This document shows, piece by piece, positions 1 through 5,919 of a DNA stretch of 6,731 nucleotides. The notes beneath the pieces were generated by a model. That model was not told the DNA's origin and searched no databases. It saw only the letters and a program-made list of their open reading frames with translations. The stretch spans positions 1 to 6,731 of the forward strand of contig JAHXHT010000128.1 of assembly GCA_025656435.1 (NCBI GenBank), written 5' to 3'. Source of the DNA: Candidatus Thiodiazotropha sp. (ex Gloverina cf. vestifex) (lineage in GTDB: Bacteria; Pseudomonadota; Gammaproteobacteria; Chromatiales; Chromatiaceae). Numbering within the stretch: the first letter of the stretch is position 1; the number at the start of each line of letters is the position of its first letter. Position numbers and translations under genes: made by a program.

Positions 1-4
1 GTGA

Positions 5-301
5 AATGCACTGCTTTTCTTCGCTCATGGCAGTTTTGAAGCAAGCGAGAGGAAACGTTCGCTGACAAACGATTCGTTCAGAGCTTCCCTAGGAAACCCC
101 CACCATAGGCAGTTCTTTCACAGTTTCGCCATGCTGGGCCTCGTGGGATGGGGAGTCCATAAGATCCATCAGTGGGAGCCGGAGGATGACTTTGAGCGAT
201 TGCTTCGGGGATTCCTCCTGGTTGGTGGTGCTGCCTATATCAGTCACTTGGCACTGGATGCTTTGACCAGAAGGTCTCTGCCATTAGTTGGTCGATGCTG
301 A
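5..301 (+). pseudogene. C-terminal remnant of a YdjM-like membrane-bound putative metal-dependent hydrolase
   Basis: The frame is open from just after a stop at 2-4 to the TGA at 299-301. It encodes a histidine-rich stretch (NPHHRQFFHS), a hydrophobic segment around MLGLVGWGVHKI, and a second one followed by AYISHLALDALT. The HHRxFFHS and SHLxLDxxT motifs are characteristic of the YdjM/DUF457 family (inner-membrane putative metal-dependent hydrolases), where these histidines and the aspartate are the presumed metal ligands. No ATG, GTG or TTG lies upstream of the HHR motif in this frame. The first ATG (131) would discard that motif, so the N-terminus appears lost or frameshifted. The text before the motif (NDSFRASLGN) looks like a worn version of an LPDSFEPALGN-like segment, from memory of the family. 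I infer a pseudogene. A short protein from ATG 131 (56 residues) is possible but would lack half the active site. Confidence 0.55.
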
Positions 302-336
302 GTATATTTGGTTGATTCTTTATCGTTAATTCATCT

Positions 337-369
337 GCCACGCATCAGCTTTGCGTGGCGAGTTTTTTT
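337..369 (+). terminator. Rho-independent terminator after the YdjM-like remnant
   Basis: A perfect 7-bp GC-rich stem, GCCACGC (337-343) with GCGTGGC (353-359), closes a 9-base loop. It is followed after two bases by seven T residues (363-369). This is a textbook intrinsic terminator for plus-strand transcription. It lies 35 bases after the stop of the upstream remnant, which suggests that remnant once was a functional, terminated gene. It also insulates the downstream accessory gene from read-through. Confidence 0.85.
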
Positions 370-409
370 GTAGTGGAGCATTAGTTCCTCAATTTAAATA
401 GAGTTAACA

Positions 410-557
410 ATGAAAACCATTCAAGTTGACAAAGATCGCGGTGAAATACCGTGTGTCATCCAGCTTTCCTCCTCGCATTCGAAAACGAGTTGATGTGTCT
501 TGTGCAGAAAGTGGCATGAAGTTACAAGGTGTGGAGGCTGCTACATTTAGCAGGTAA
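410..557 (+). pseudogene. Possible decayed ribbon-helix-helix (CopG-like) DNA-binding protein fragment
   Basis: An ATG at 410 opens MKTIQVDKDR and runs to a TGA at 491-493. A second frame, readable from GTG 441 to the TAA at 555-557, encodes KYRVSSSFPPRIRKRVDV followed by SCAESGMKLQGVEAATFSR. This second stretch has the rhythm of a ribbon-helix-helix protein: an alternating beta strand, a PPxxRKRVDV helix start, then a CAESGMKLQxV turn and second helix. Joining the two would need one frameshift near 440, and the second helix ends early. I infer a broken antitoxin- or CopG-like regulator. The call rests on pattern only, and the stretch could instead be non-coding. It ends 4 bases before the next gene's ATG. 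Confidence 0.3.
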
Positions 558-561
558 ATAA

Positions 562-1836
562 ATGGACAGGAAGACAATGACTATTGAGCCAATAATTTGT
601 TATCTGAAGCCTCTTTCTGATGAGGAGATCAATGCCATTAACAAATATTGGACTTTAAAAGATGAGTGCAATGAAGAATTTAAATACACGATGAAGGAGA
701 TAGATTCTCAGCACGGCACAGAGTGTAAGAAAGTGTCATCTTTGATCAAAAAAACCACATGCATGGCGCAAACCCCATCTTTCATTTGTAGTGATTGTAA
801 ACAAGCAATTCCAGCTAGAAATCGCAGTGAATTCGTAAGAAGGCTTAGCTCTAGCTCATTTCAATGCCAGGGGTGCGAGAAAAAGCAACTAGACTCACTC
901 AGAGAAGAAAGCATCAAGATTCTGCTAAACTTTTTAGACAGCCAGCTGAACAAACTCGATTATTATTCCAAACTTTCGTATATCGACAAACTCGTTTTAT
1001 CCGCGATACTGTCTAATGGATATCAGGAAAGAAAGCCGATTATTACACATGATACCAGAATGTATGTTAGTGGTAGTGAAAATGTTGATAATTCAACCCT
1101 CTCTCGATTAGCTGGTCTAGGAGCACTGGTTAAGATACACGAATTGCCTGAGGAAATTCAACTGGCGGAAATGAGAGTATACGGGCGATCTTCAGGTCAG
1201 TTTTATAGGAAAACTCGGAATGGGTATAGGCCGCAGAAAAACCCTCTTGCAATTGAAAAAGGGATTTATTTTTCTTTGCCAGCCGGCTTTAATAATTCAT
1301 CAGAATTTTTTGCAAAAATATATGACGATATTACAAACGGTGGAATAACTACTGAAGAAATTGCCGAATTGAAGCAACTGGTTGTCGATATAAGGGCCGA
1401 AAATTTTTATCGATTAATTGAGCACATTTCTCAGGAATTTAAACTCGAGATATCTAATAGCGTTCCCCTAAGTGCACTCTTAATCCACCTCTCCGAAAAC
1501 TACGCACTTACAAAGTGCTGTTATACGTTTTATTTCTTTGTTGAAAAGGTGATTGTATACATTTACAAGAATAATCCAGATTCATATTCAAGGCCCCATT
1601 TATTTACCAAGTTCGTTAGCAATTATATTCAAGAAGTTCAGGATAATGGCTGGGAATTAAAACTCACCCGTCAACTACCCGAAACCATTTTCACTTCAAA
1701 CTTAGAAGCTCTGGTCTCTCGCAGTTTTATTGATGGCCATTTTAATTGGCATAGCCTTACGGCAAATGAAGTTATCGAACATTGGTTATCCAAAGTTTCG
1801 ATACGTGACTGTCCTAACTCACCCCTTCTGGCATAA
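562..1836 (+). CDS. Uncharacterised zinc-ribbon protein (orphan accessory gene)
   Basis: I do not recognise this 424-residue protein. Cysteines 76, 79, 102 and 105 form two CxxC knuckles (FICSDCK and FQCQGCEK) 22 residues apart, a typical zinc-ribbon layout for nucleic-acid or protein binding. A charged stretch with helical character follows (about 106-150), then a segment with LSRLAGLGALVKIHE that could be a small winged-helix-like region, a basic GRSSGQFYRKTRNGYRPQK patch near 208-226, and a C-terminal half predicted by eye to be mostly helical. No signal peptide is visible, and the only strongly aromatic hydrophobic run (near residues 318-334) is more likely a buried helix. Two start codons are credible: ATG 562, with AGG seven bases upstream, and ATG 577, with AGGA five bases upstream. 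Base composition is far lower in GC than the neighbours (24 and 18 G+C in two sampled 60-base lines, against 32-34 in selO and the NmrA-like gene), which suggests horizontal transfer. It lies among gene remnants with no co-transcribed partner. Function is unknown; an accessory or defence role would be a guess from context. Confidence 0.8.
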   Translation: MDRKTMTIEPIICYLKPLSDEEINAINKYWTLKDECNEEFKYTMKEIDSQHGTECKKVSSLIKKTTCMAQTPSFICSDCKQAIPARNRSEFVRRLSSSSFQCQGCEKKQLDSLREESIKILLNFLDSQLNKLDYYSKLSYIDKLVLSAILSNGYQERKPIITHDTRMYVSGSENVDNSTLSRLAGLGALVKIHELPEEIQLAEMRVYGRSSGQFYRKTRNGYRPQKNPLAIEKGIYFSLPAGFNNSSEFFAKIYDDITNGGITTEEIAELKQLVVDIRAENFYRLIEHISQEFKLEISNSVPLSALLIHLSENYALTKCCYTFYFFVEKVIVYIYKNNPDSYSRPHLFTKFVSNYIQEVQDNGWELKLTRQLPETIFTSNLEALVSRSFIDGHFNWHSLTANEVIEHWLSKVSIRDCPNSPLLA

Positions 1837-1859
1837 ACTAGCAAACTAGTCACATGCCA
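1829..1859. repeat. Two-part inverted repeat overlapping the end of the orphan gene
   Basis: TGGCAT (1829-1834) pairs with ATGCCA (1854-1859), and inside it ACTAG (1837-1841) pairs with CTAGT (1846-1850) around a CAAA loop. The two stems are separated by a small internal loop of two against three bases. There is no T-run after it, so it is a poor Rho-independent terminator. It could be an mRNA 3'-end stabilising hairpin or a protein or recombination site. The sequence alone does not decide. Confidence 0.5.
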
Positions 1860-1914
1860 ATCAAGTAAGGAAGGTTGTAATACGCAGTAACAAGCTAAAT
1901 AGTACAAGTAAAAG

Positions 1915-1977
1915 GTATACATACTATTAATAATTAGTGAAATAACATAAAGATAGATCTATATAGTATAAATATAC
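1915..1977. repeat. AT-rich imperfect inverted repeat beside the greB breakpoint
   Basis: The left arm GTATA-C-ATACTAT (1915-1927) matches the reverse complement of the right arm ATAGTAT-AAA-TATAC (1963-1977). That gives 12 paired bases interrupted by one base on one side and three on the other. The 35-base spacer contains the palindrome TAGATCTA (1954-1961). The stretch 1860-1980 is strongly AT-rich and I see no gene in it. The repeat ends three bases before the stop of the truncated greB, so it may mark an element end, but it carries no T-run and no obvious target duplication. Confidence 0.4.
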
Positions 1978-1980
1978 GGG

Positions 1981-2157
1981 TTATTTGCCAGATTCTGCAT
2001 TTTCTGATCTGTCTCCCTCGGCAGCAGCTGCAGAGAGGGCTATTGTGACATCCCTGCGGCGAATCCAGAGTGCCTTCTCCTCCTTCTTCAGTTGCTCATA
2101 CCCATAGGCGGTTATGTAGGGTGATTTCGGAGGGGCTGGTGGGCGATAGCGTCCCAT
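1981..2157 (-). pseudogene. greB: Truncated greB: N-terminal fragment of transcript cleavage factor GreB
   Basis: The minus-strand frame starts at ATG 2157 and encodes 58 residues beginning MGRYRPPAPPKSPYIT, an N-terminus seen in many proteobacterial GreB proteins. It continues through the first coiled-coil helix (GYEQLKKEEKALWIRRRDVT) to AAAAEGDRSENAE. GreB inserts its coiled coil into the RNA polymerase secondary channel, where tip acidic residues help cleave backtracked RNA. The tip residues D49 and E52 are present here. After E55 the expected YxYxKK segment, the returning helix and the C-terminal FKBP-like domain (together about 100 residues) are missing and replaced by SGK and a TAA. A GAAGAG ribosome binding site lies eight bases upstream of the ATG and a plausible promoter further up, so the 5' end is intact. 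The rest of greB is not elsewhere in the window. A functional cleavage factor is very unlikely. Confidence 0.85.
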
Positions 2158-2206
2158 GGCTTACTCTTCGATATAATGGCCAATGGCCGGAAAATGATGA
2201 GATGTG

Positions 2207-2235
2207 ATTATCGACTTTACCGTACATGATATCCA
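2207..2235 (-). promoter_or_regulatory. Candidate sigma-70 promoter for the greB fragment
   Basis: On the minus strand TGGATA (2230-2235) and GATAAT (2207-2212) are separated by 17 bases, matching the -35 consensus at four of six and the -10 consensus at five of six positions. It lies about 50 bases upstream of the greB ATG. This is motif evidence only. Confidence 0.35.
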
Positions 2236-2245
2236 GATAGAATGT

Positions 2246-2274
2246 TTGACAAGCGAATAGTTAACACTATTTAT
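2246..2274 (+). promoter_or_regulatory. Candidate sigma-70 promoter for selO
   Basis: A perfect -35 hexamer TTGACA (2246-2251) is followed 16-17 bases later by a weak AT-rich -10 region (TATTTAT, 2268-2274). Start of transcription would fall near 2281, about 45 bases before the selO ATG. The weak -10 keeps confidence low. Confidence 0.35.
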
Positions 2275-2326
2275 CCCGCATTTGATTCATGGATTAAAGT
2301 AAATACAGCAATGTTATGTTGTTCAG

Positions 2327-3781
2327 ATGAAGTTCTCGAATAGCTATGCACGTCTAGGTGATATTTTCTACGAAGCCGTCCTTCCTGAGCCAGTAAAAGA
2401 CCCGAATAATTTCCTCTGGAACAGTAACCTGGCCAAAGAGTTGTTGCTTTCAGAAAACCTGACTTTATCCACAGATGAGATGGTTCAGGCACTTTCCGGA
2501 AATACAATTCTGTCAGGTTCCGAACCCATCGCTTTAGCTTATGCCGGTCATCAATTTGGCAACTTTGTGCCACAACTTGGAGACGGCAGGGCACACCTTT
2601 TGGGTGAAGTCGTTGATCATTCCGGTATCAGGAAAGACATTCAGCTTAAAGGCTCAGGCCAGACTGGATTCTCCCGCAATGGAGATGGTCGATACGCCTT
2701 GGGGCCTGCTATACGGGAATTTATCATGGGTGAGGCCATGCACGCCTTGGGTATTCCTACAACACGCAGTCTGGCCGTGACTGCCACGGGAGAAATCGTT
2801 TATCGTGAGACACCACAACCGGGTGCAGTACTGACTCGCATTGCTACCAGCCACTTACGTGTAGGTACCTTTGAATATTTTGCTGCCAGACAAAATCACC
2901 AGGCTATTGAACAGCTTTGTGATTACGCCATCACCCGTCACTATCCTGCGCTTCAGGAATGTCATCATGAACGATTTATTTTGTTTTTCGATGCAATCAT
3001 GGAACGGCAGATTGACTTAGTGATTGAGTGGATGCGTGTAGGATTCATTCACGGCGTGATGAACACGGATAACACAGCTATCTCGGGTGAGACTATCGAT
3101 TATGGTCCTTGCGCCATGATGGGGGTCTATAATCCGAAAACTGTTTTCAGTTCAATTGATCGACAGGGACGATATGCTTTTGGCAACCAGCCGGCTATCG
3201 CACAATGGAACATGGCGCGCTTTGCAGAAACCTTATTGCCGTTGATCGATAAAGATGAGGAAGCGGCCATCGATATTGCTCGTTCACACCTCGACAACTT
3301 CAAAAGACTATTCGAAGAGCGATATCTAAAAATGATGGGCAGAAAACTCGGAATCACCAAACTGCTCCCATCAGATCATAAACTGATATTCGGGTTGCTG
3401 GATCAACTGGAACAGAAGCAGCTCGATTACACAGACAGCTTTGATCGACTGACCCGGTCTCTCTCATCCCAATCGACGGAAGTCCAAGTCAGAGATGAGT
3501 TGGGGGATTGGTACACAGGTTGGCGGCAGCGTATCGACGATCAACAGGTTATGGGTACTGATGGGCAGGCACTGATGAGAAATGCCAACCCAGTGGTTAT
3601 TCCTCGGAATTACCATATGGAGAAGGCCATCCAGACTTGTCTGGAGAGTAGTGATGCCGCTGCCGCAGAAGCTTTTCTTGAAGTGTTGACATCGCCTTAT
3701 GCTTCAACCAACAAAACGCTGCAATACCAAATTGTGCCTGATGACGCTGACGTGGGGTATCAGACATTTTGCGGGACATGA
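2327..3781 (+). CDS. selO: Protein adenylyltransferase SelO (YdiU/UPF0061 family)
   Basis: The 484-residue product is a full-length SelO, a pseudokinase-fold enzyme that transfers AMP from ATP to hydroxyl side chains of proteins, with reported links to oxidative-stress targets such as glutaredoxin. Recognisable family blocks are AYAGHQFGNFVPQLGDGRAH (71-90), the nucleotide-binding lysine in IQLKGSGQTGFSR (K108), the E136 region in REFIMGEAMHALG, HGVMNTDN (D248, N249) and the metal-binding DYGPCAM (D258). All expected active-site residues are present. C262 in the DYGPC segment and C482 near the C-terminal FCGT correspond in place to the cysteine pair reported to form a regulatory disulfide in the E. 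coli enzyme. ATG 2327 is the only in-frame start, since a TAA lies at 2300-2302. No clear Shine-Dalgarno precedes it, so initiation may be weak. It diverges from the greB fragment and converges on the broken AraC gene. Confidence 0.95.
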   Translation: MKFSNSYARLGDIFYEAVLPEPVKDPNNFLWNSNLAKELLLSENLTLSTDEMVQALSGNTILSGSEPIALAYAGHQFGNFVPQLGDGRAHLLGEVVDHSGIRKDIQLKGSGQTGFSRNGDGRYALGPAIREFIMGEAMHALGIPTTRSLAVTATGEIVYRETPQPGAVLTRIATSHLRVGTFEYFAARQNHQAIEQLCDYAITRHYPALQECHHERFILFFDAIMERQIDLVIEWMRVGFIHGVMNTDNTAISGETIDYGPCAMMGVYNPKTVFSSIDRQGRYAFGNQPAIAQWNMARFAETLLPLIDKDEEAAIDIARSHLDNFKRLFEERYLKMMGRKLGITKLLPSDHKLIFGLLDQLEQKQLDYTDSFDRLTRSLSSQSTEVQVRDELGDWYTGWRQRIDDQQVMGTDGQALMRNANPVVIPRNYHMEKAIQTCLESSDAAAAEAFLEVLTSPYASTNKTLQYQIVPDDADVGYQTFCGT

Positions 3782-3819
3782 ATCAGATAGCGGCAGCCAA
3801 GGTTAATCGGAGAATGGGT

Positions 3820-4789
3820 TTAGTGATTACTAGCTGACTGGCTACGGATGCTGCCCGGCGATACACCAAGTACTCGCTTGAATGCTCTGCAGAATGCCGC
3901 CTCGGATTGATAGCCCATGCGGTCAGCCAGCAGCGAAATCGGTTCTGCGTTTTCTAGAAGTTTTGCACGGGCCAGCTGCATACGCCACTGGGTAAGATAG
4001 CGCATCACCGAATCGCCTACGAGGTCGGTGAATCTTGCGGAAAACCCTGAACGTGACATGCCGACCTATTTGGCCAATGAAGCGACAGACCAAGCCTTTT
4101 CAGGTTCACGGTGGATTGCAGCGAGCGGCCTTGCCCACGTGTCTGTCTCGCAAGGCCGCCAGCCAGCCCTGGTTGGCTTCGGGCGAAGCATCCAGCCAGG
4201 AGCGGATCGCCTGAATGATAAGAATATCGGCCAGATGGGTGATGACTGTCTCTCCCCCTGGTCGCAGCTCTTTGGCCTCCTGGGCGATAAAGCGTAAGGT
4301 GCTGTGCAACCAGCTTCCCTCTTCATCGGCCCAGGTGTCGATCAGTAGGACTTTGGGAAGGTGTCCGATGAGTTGTTGACCAGCAACGTGATCGAAGCGT
4401 ACGACACCGCAGGTCAGGTGGGTCAATTCACCATTGCCCCCGTGACGCATGATCTCGTATCGGTCGCTCACCCGCTCGACCGGTATATCGAAAAGGGGCA
4501 CTGTCTTGTCGGTGGGCTGACTGCGAATGATGTGTCCGTTGCCGTGGGGAACCAGGGCCAGACTGCCTTGCCGCAGCAGATGCGGTGCTTCGCCTTCCAC
4601 TTCCAACCAGCACTCTCCGGCGGTTACCACATGAAACATCATGCGCCCTTCGAACGGTGGCAGCTCCACCCCCCAGGGAGCGGTCAACTCGGAACGGCAG
4701 TAGAAGGTACCGTTGAGCCTTAGCAGGTGCAGGGCTTCACCGAGGGGGTCGGTTAAATCTGGAATTGTCGTGTTGCTCCGCTGTTTCAT
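3820..4789 (-). pseudogene. AraC-family transcriptional regulator with cupin sensor domain, broken by a frameshift and an amber codon
   Basis: Read from ATG 4789 (AGGTGA ribosome binding site eight bases upstream; a GTG at 4798 is the other option), the gene would encode about 322 residues. The N-terminal part, to about residue 210, matches the cupin-type AraC sensor seen in regulators next to oxidoreductase genes (CRSELTAPWGVELPPFEGRM, then RPGGETVITHLADILIIQA). At HVGKA an extra base near 4125-4130 shifts the frame, and that frame ends at 4106. The downstream frame resumes with LAAIHREPEKAWSVASLAK, hits TAG at 4066-4068 where family members have an acidic residue (GAG to TAG is one change), and continues as VGMSRSGFSARFTDLVGDSV and on through a second helix-turn-helix (ISLLADRMGYQSEAAFCRAF) to GVSPGSIR and the TAA at 3820. 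Both AraC DNA-binding helix-turn-helices are recognisable but cannot be made as one protein with the sensor. Two lesions in about 60 bases argue for true decay, though local sequence errors are possible. Confidence 0.9.
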
Positions 4790-4819
4790 GGGCGTCACCT
4801 TGCCACGGGTTCTGATTGG

Positions 4820-4839
4820 TCATCCATCATTATGGACGA
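4820..4839. promoter_or_regulatory. Operator-like inverted repeat between the AraC pseudogene and the NmrA-like gene
   Basis: TCATCCAT (4820-4827) and ATGGACGA (4832-4839) are inverted copies matching at seven of eight positions around a CATT spacer. They sit 31 bases upstream of the AraC-type start and about 120 bases upstream of the NmrA-like start. The place suits a regulator of the divergent pair. AraC proteins more often bind direct repeats, so the binding protein is uncertain. Confidence 0.35.
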
Positions 4840-4867
4840 TCTGCAAATAAATATAGACTAAGTGTGA

Positions 4868-4896
4868 TTGTGAGTCTTCATTTCCTTGCCTAACCT
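4868..4896 (+). promoter_or_regulatory. Weak candidate promoter for the NmrA-like gene
   Basis: TTGTGA (4868-4873) and TAACCT (4891-4896) are 17 bases apart and match the sigma-70 boxes at four and three of six positions. The poor -10 would fit a promoter that needs an activator, such as the now broken AraC protein, but this is only suggestive. Confidence 0.2.
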
Positions 4897-4958
4897 AAAT
4901 TCATGGAAGCAAGTTCGTATTCAATCTCAATCTTTAACCGGCAGAGGAAACTGACATC

Positions 4959-5804
4959 ATGAACCCTTCACCTATTCTCATCATTAGTAAAAACGGTAAA
5001 GTCGGCCACCGGGTCGACCAACGACTGCAGGCTCTGGGATACGCCACCCGTGGTGTATCCAGGTCCACAACCCCATCATTCGACTGGACGCGACCTGAGA
5101 CATGGCGATCTGCCATGGAAGGTGCACGTACCGCCTATGTCGCCTATCAACCCGACCTGGCAGTTCCCCAGGCAGAATCTGACATCAGCGCCTTTGTGGA
5201 GATCGCACGCGAGGTTGGATTGGAGCATATAGTTTTGCTCTCGGGGCGAGGTGAGGCGGGTGCGCAACGGGCGGAAGATATCGTTAAGTCCAGTGGTCTC
5301 TCATGGAATATCGTCAGGGCCAGCTGGTTTTTCCAGAATTTCAGTGAAAGCTTCATGCTGGATGGGATTCTGGCGGGTGAGCTGATTTTGCCTGCGGGAG
5401 ACATACTTGAGCCCTTCATCGATGTGGATGACATTGCAGACGTCGCAGTGGCCGCTTTAACCCAGCCCGGGTATCGTAACAGGCTGTTTGAAGTTTCGGG
5501 GCCACGTGCAATGACCTTCAGCCAGTGCATGGCAGAGATCTCAGAAGCCCTGGGTCGCCCTGTGAAATATACACAAGTACCAGTCGATGCTTACATTAAC
5601 TCCTTGAACGAACAAGGCGTGCCGGATGAGATGCAGTGGTTATTGAGAGAGCTCTTTACCGTCGTTCTCGATGGCAGGAACAGTCAGGTGATGTCCGGCG
5701 TTGAGGCGGTGCTCGGAAGGCCGGCGACAGATTTCAAGACTTATATACAGAAGGTGATCGGGACAGGGGTCTGGACGGCTGAGACGTTTCAGGAAACTGC
5801 GTGA
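4959..5804 (+). CDS. NmrA-like / atypical short-chain NAD(P)-binding protein
   Basis: The 281-residue product has the layout of the NmrA/HSCARG and quinone-oxidoreductase-2-like branch of Rossmann-fold proteins. It shows an N-terminal beta strand and glycine loop (ILIISKNGKVGHRV, 6-19), a basic turn after the second strand (RGVSRS), EHIVLLSG near 89-96 followed by AQRAEDIVKSSGLSWNIVR, then WFFQNFSE (123-130) and FIDVDDIADVAVAAL (153-167), which in relatives shape the substrate or cofactor pocket. The first glycine of the usual GxxGxxG loop is replaced (SKNGKVG), so NAD(P) binding may be altered. No catalytic YxxxK is visible, as expected for atypical members that act as reductases or redox sensors. 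AGAGGA (4943-4948) lies ten bases before the ATG. It diverges from the broken AraC regulator, a common pairing for such genes. Substrate cannot be told from sequence. Confidence 0.85.
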   Translation: MNPSPILIISKNGKVGHRVDQRLQALGYATRGVSRSTTPSFDWTRPETWRSAMEGARTAYVAYQPDLAVPQAESDISAFVEIAREVGLEHIVLLSGRGEAGAQRAEDIVKSSGLSWNIVRASWFFQNFSESFMLDGILAGELILPAGDILEPFIDVDDIADVAVAALTQPGYRNRLFEVSGPRAMTFSQCMAEISEALGRPVKYTQVPVDAYINSLNEQGVPDEMQWLLRELFTVVLDGRNSQVMSGVEAVLGRPATDFKTYIQKVIGTGVWTAETFQETA

Positions 5805-5833
5805 CGTTCTCCCGGATTGTGGAGTGTTTGTAT

Positions 5834-5858
5834 AGACCGCTGCTATCTGTAGCGGTCT
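5834..5858 (+). terminator. Hairpin, probable terminator of the NmrA-like gene
   Basis: AGACCGCT (5834-5841) and AGCGGTCT (5851-5858) form a perfect 8-bp stem with a 9-base loop, 30 bases after the stop of the NmrA-like gene. No T-run follows on either strand, so it is not a classical intrinsic terminator. It may act as a 3'-end stem or aid termination between the convergent genes. Confidence 0.45.
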
Positions 5859-5892
5859 GGTCTAGGATGCAACCTGAAGTATACATAGGCTC

Positions 5893-5919
5893 GTCTTGAT
5901 CACTTGTTTATGTCAAGAC
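5893..5919 (-). terminator. Hairpin overlapping the stop of the ArsR-rhodanese gene
   Basis: GTCTTGA (5893-5899) and TCAAGAC (5913-5919) form a perfect 7-bp stem with a 13-base loop. The stem includes the TGA stop (5913-5915) of the minus-strand gene. There is no T-run on the minus strand after it, so terminator function is only a possibility. Confidence 0.3.

Noticed and set aside
1671..1922. Minus-strand open frame of 83 codons overlapping the end of the orphan gene
   Set aside because: It is antisense to a convincing gene, runs into the AT-rich spacer, and its protein has no recognisable motif.
2177..2190. GGCC-AAT-GGCC mini palindrome upstream of greB
   Set aside because: Four-base arms are too short to distinguish from chance.
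2271..2594. Minus-strand open frame of 107 codons over the start of selO
   Set aside because: It is antisense to conserved SelO sequence, and its protein shows no family features.
4361..4723. Plus-strand open frame of 120 codons inside the AraC pseudogene
   Set aside because: It is antisense to well-conserved AraC sensor sequence; long antisense frames are expected in GC-rich coding DNA.
5147..5530. Minus-strand open frame of 127 codons inside the NmrA-like gene
   Set aside because: It is the complement of a recognised Rossmann-fold gene and has no motif of its own.
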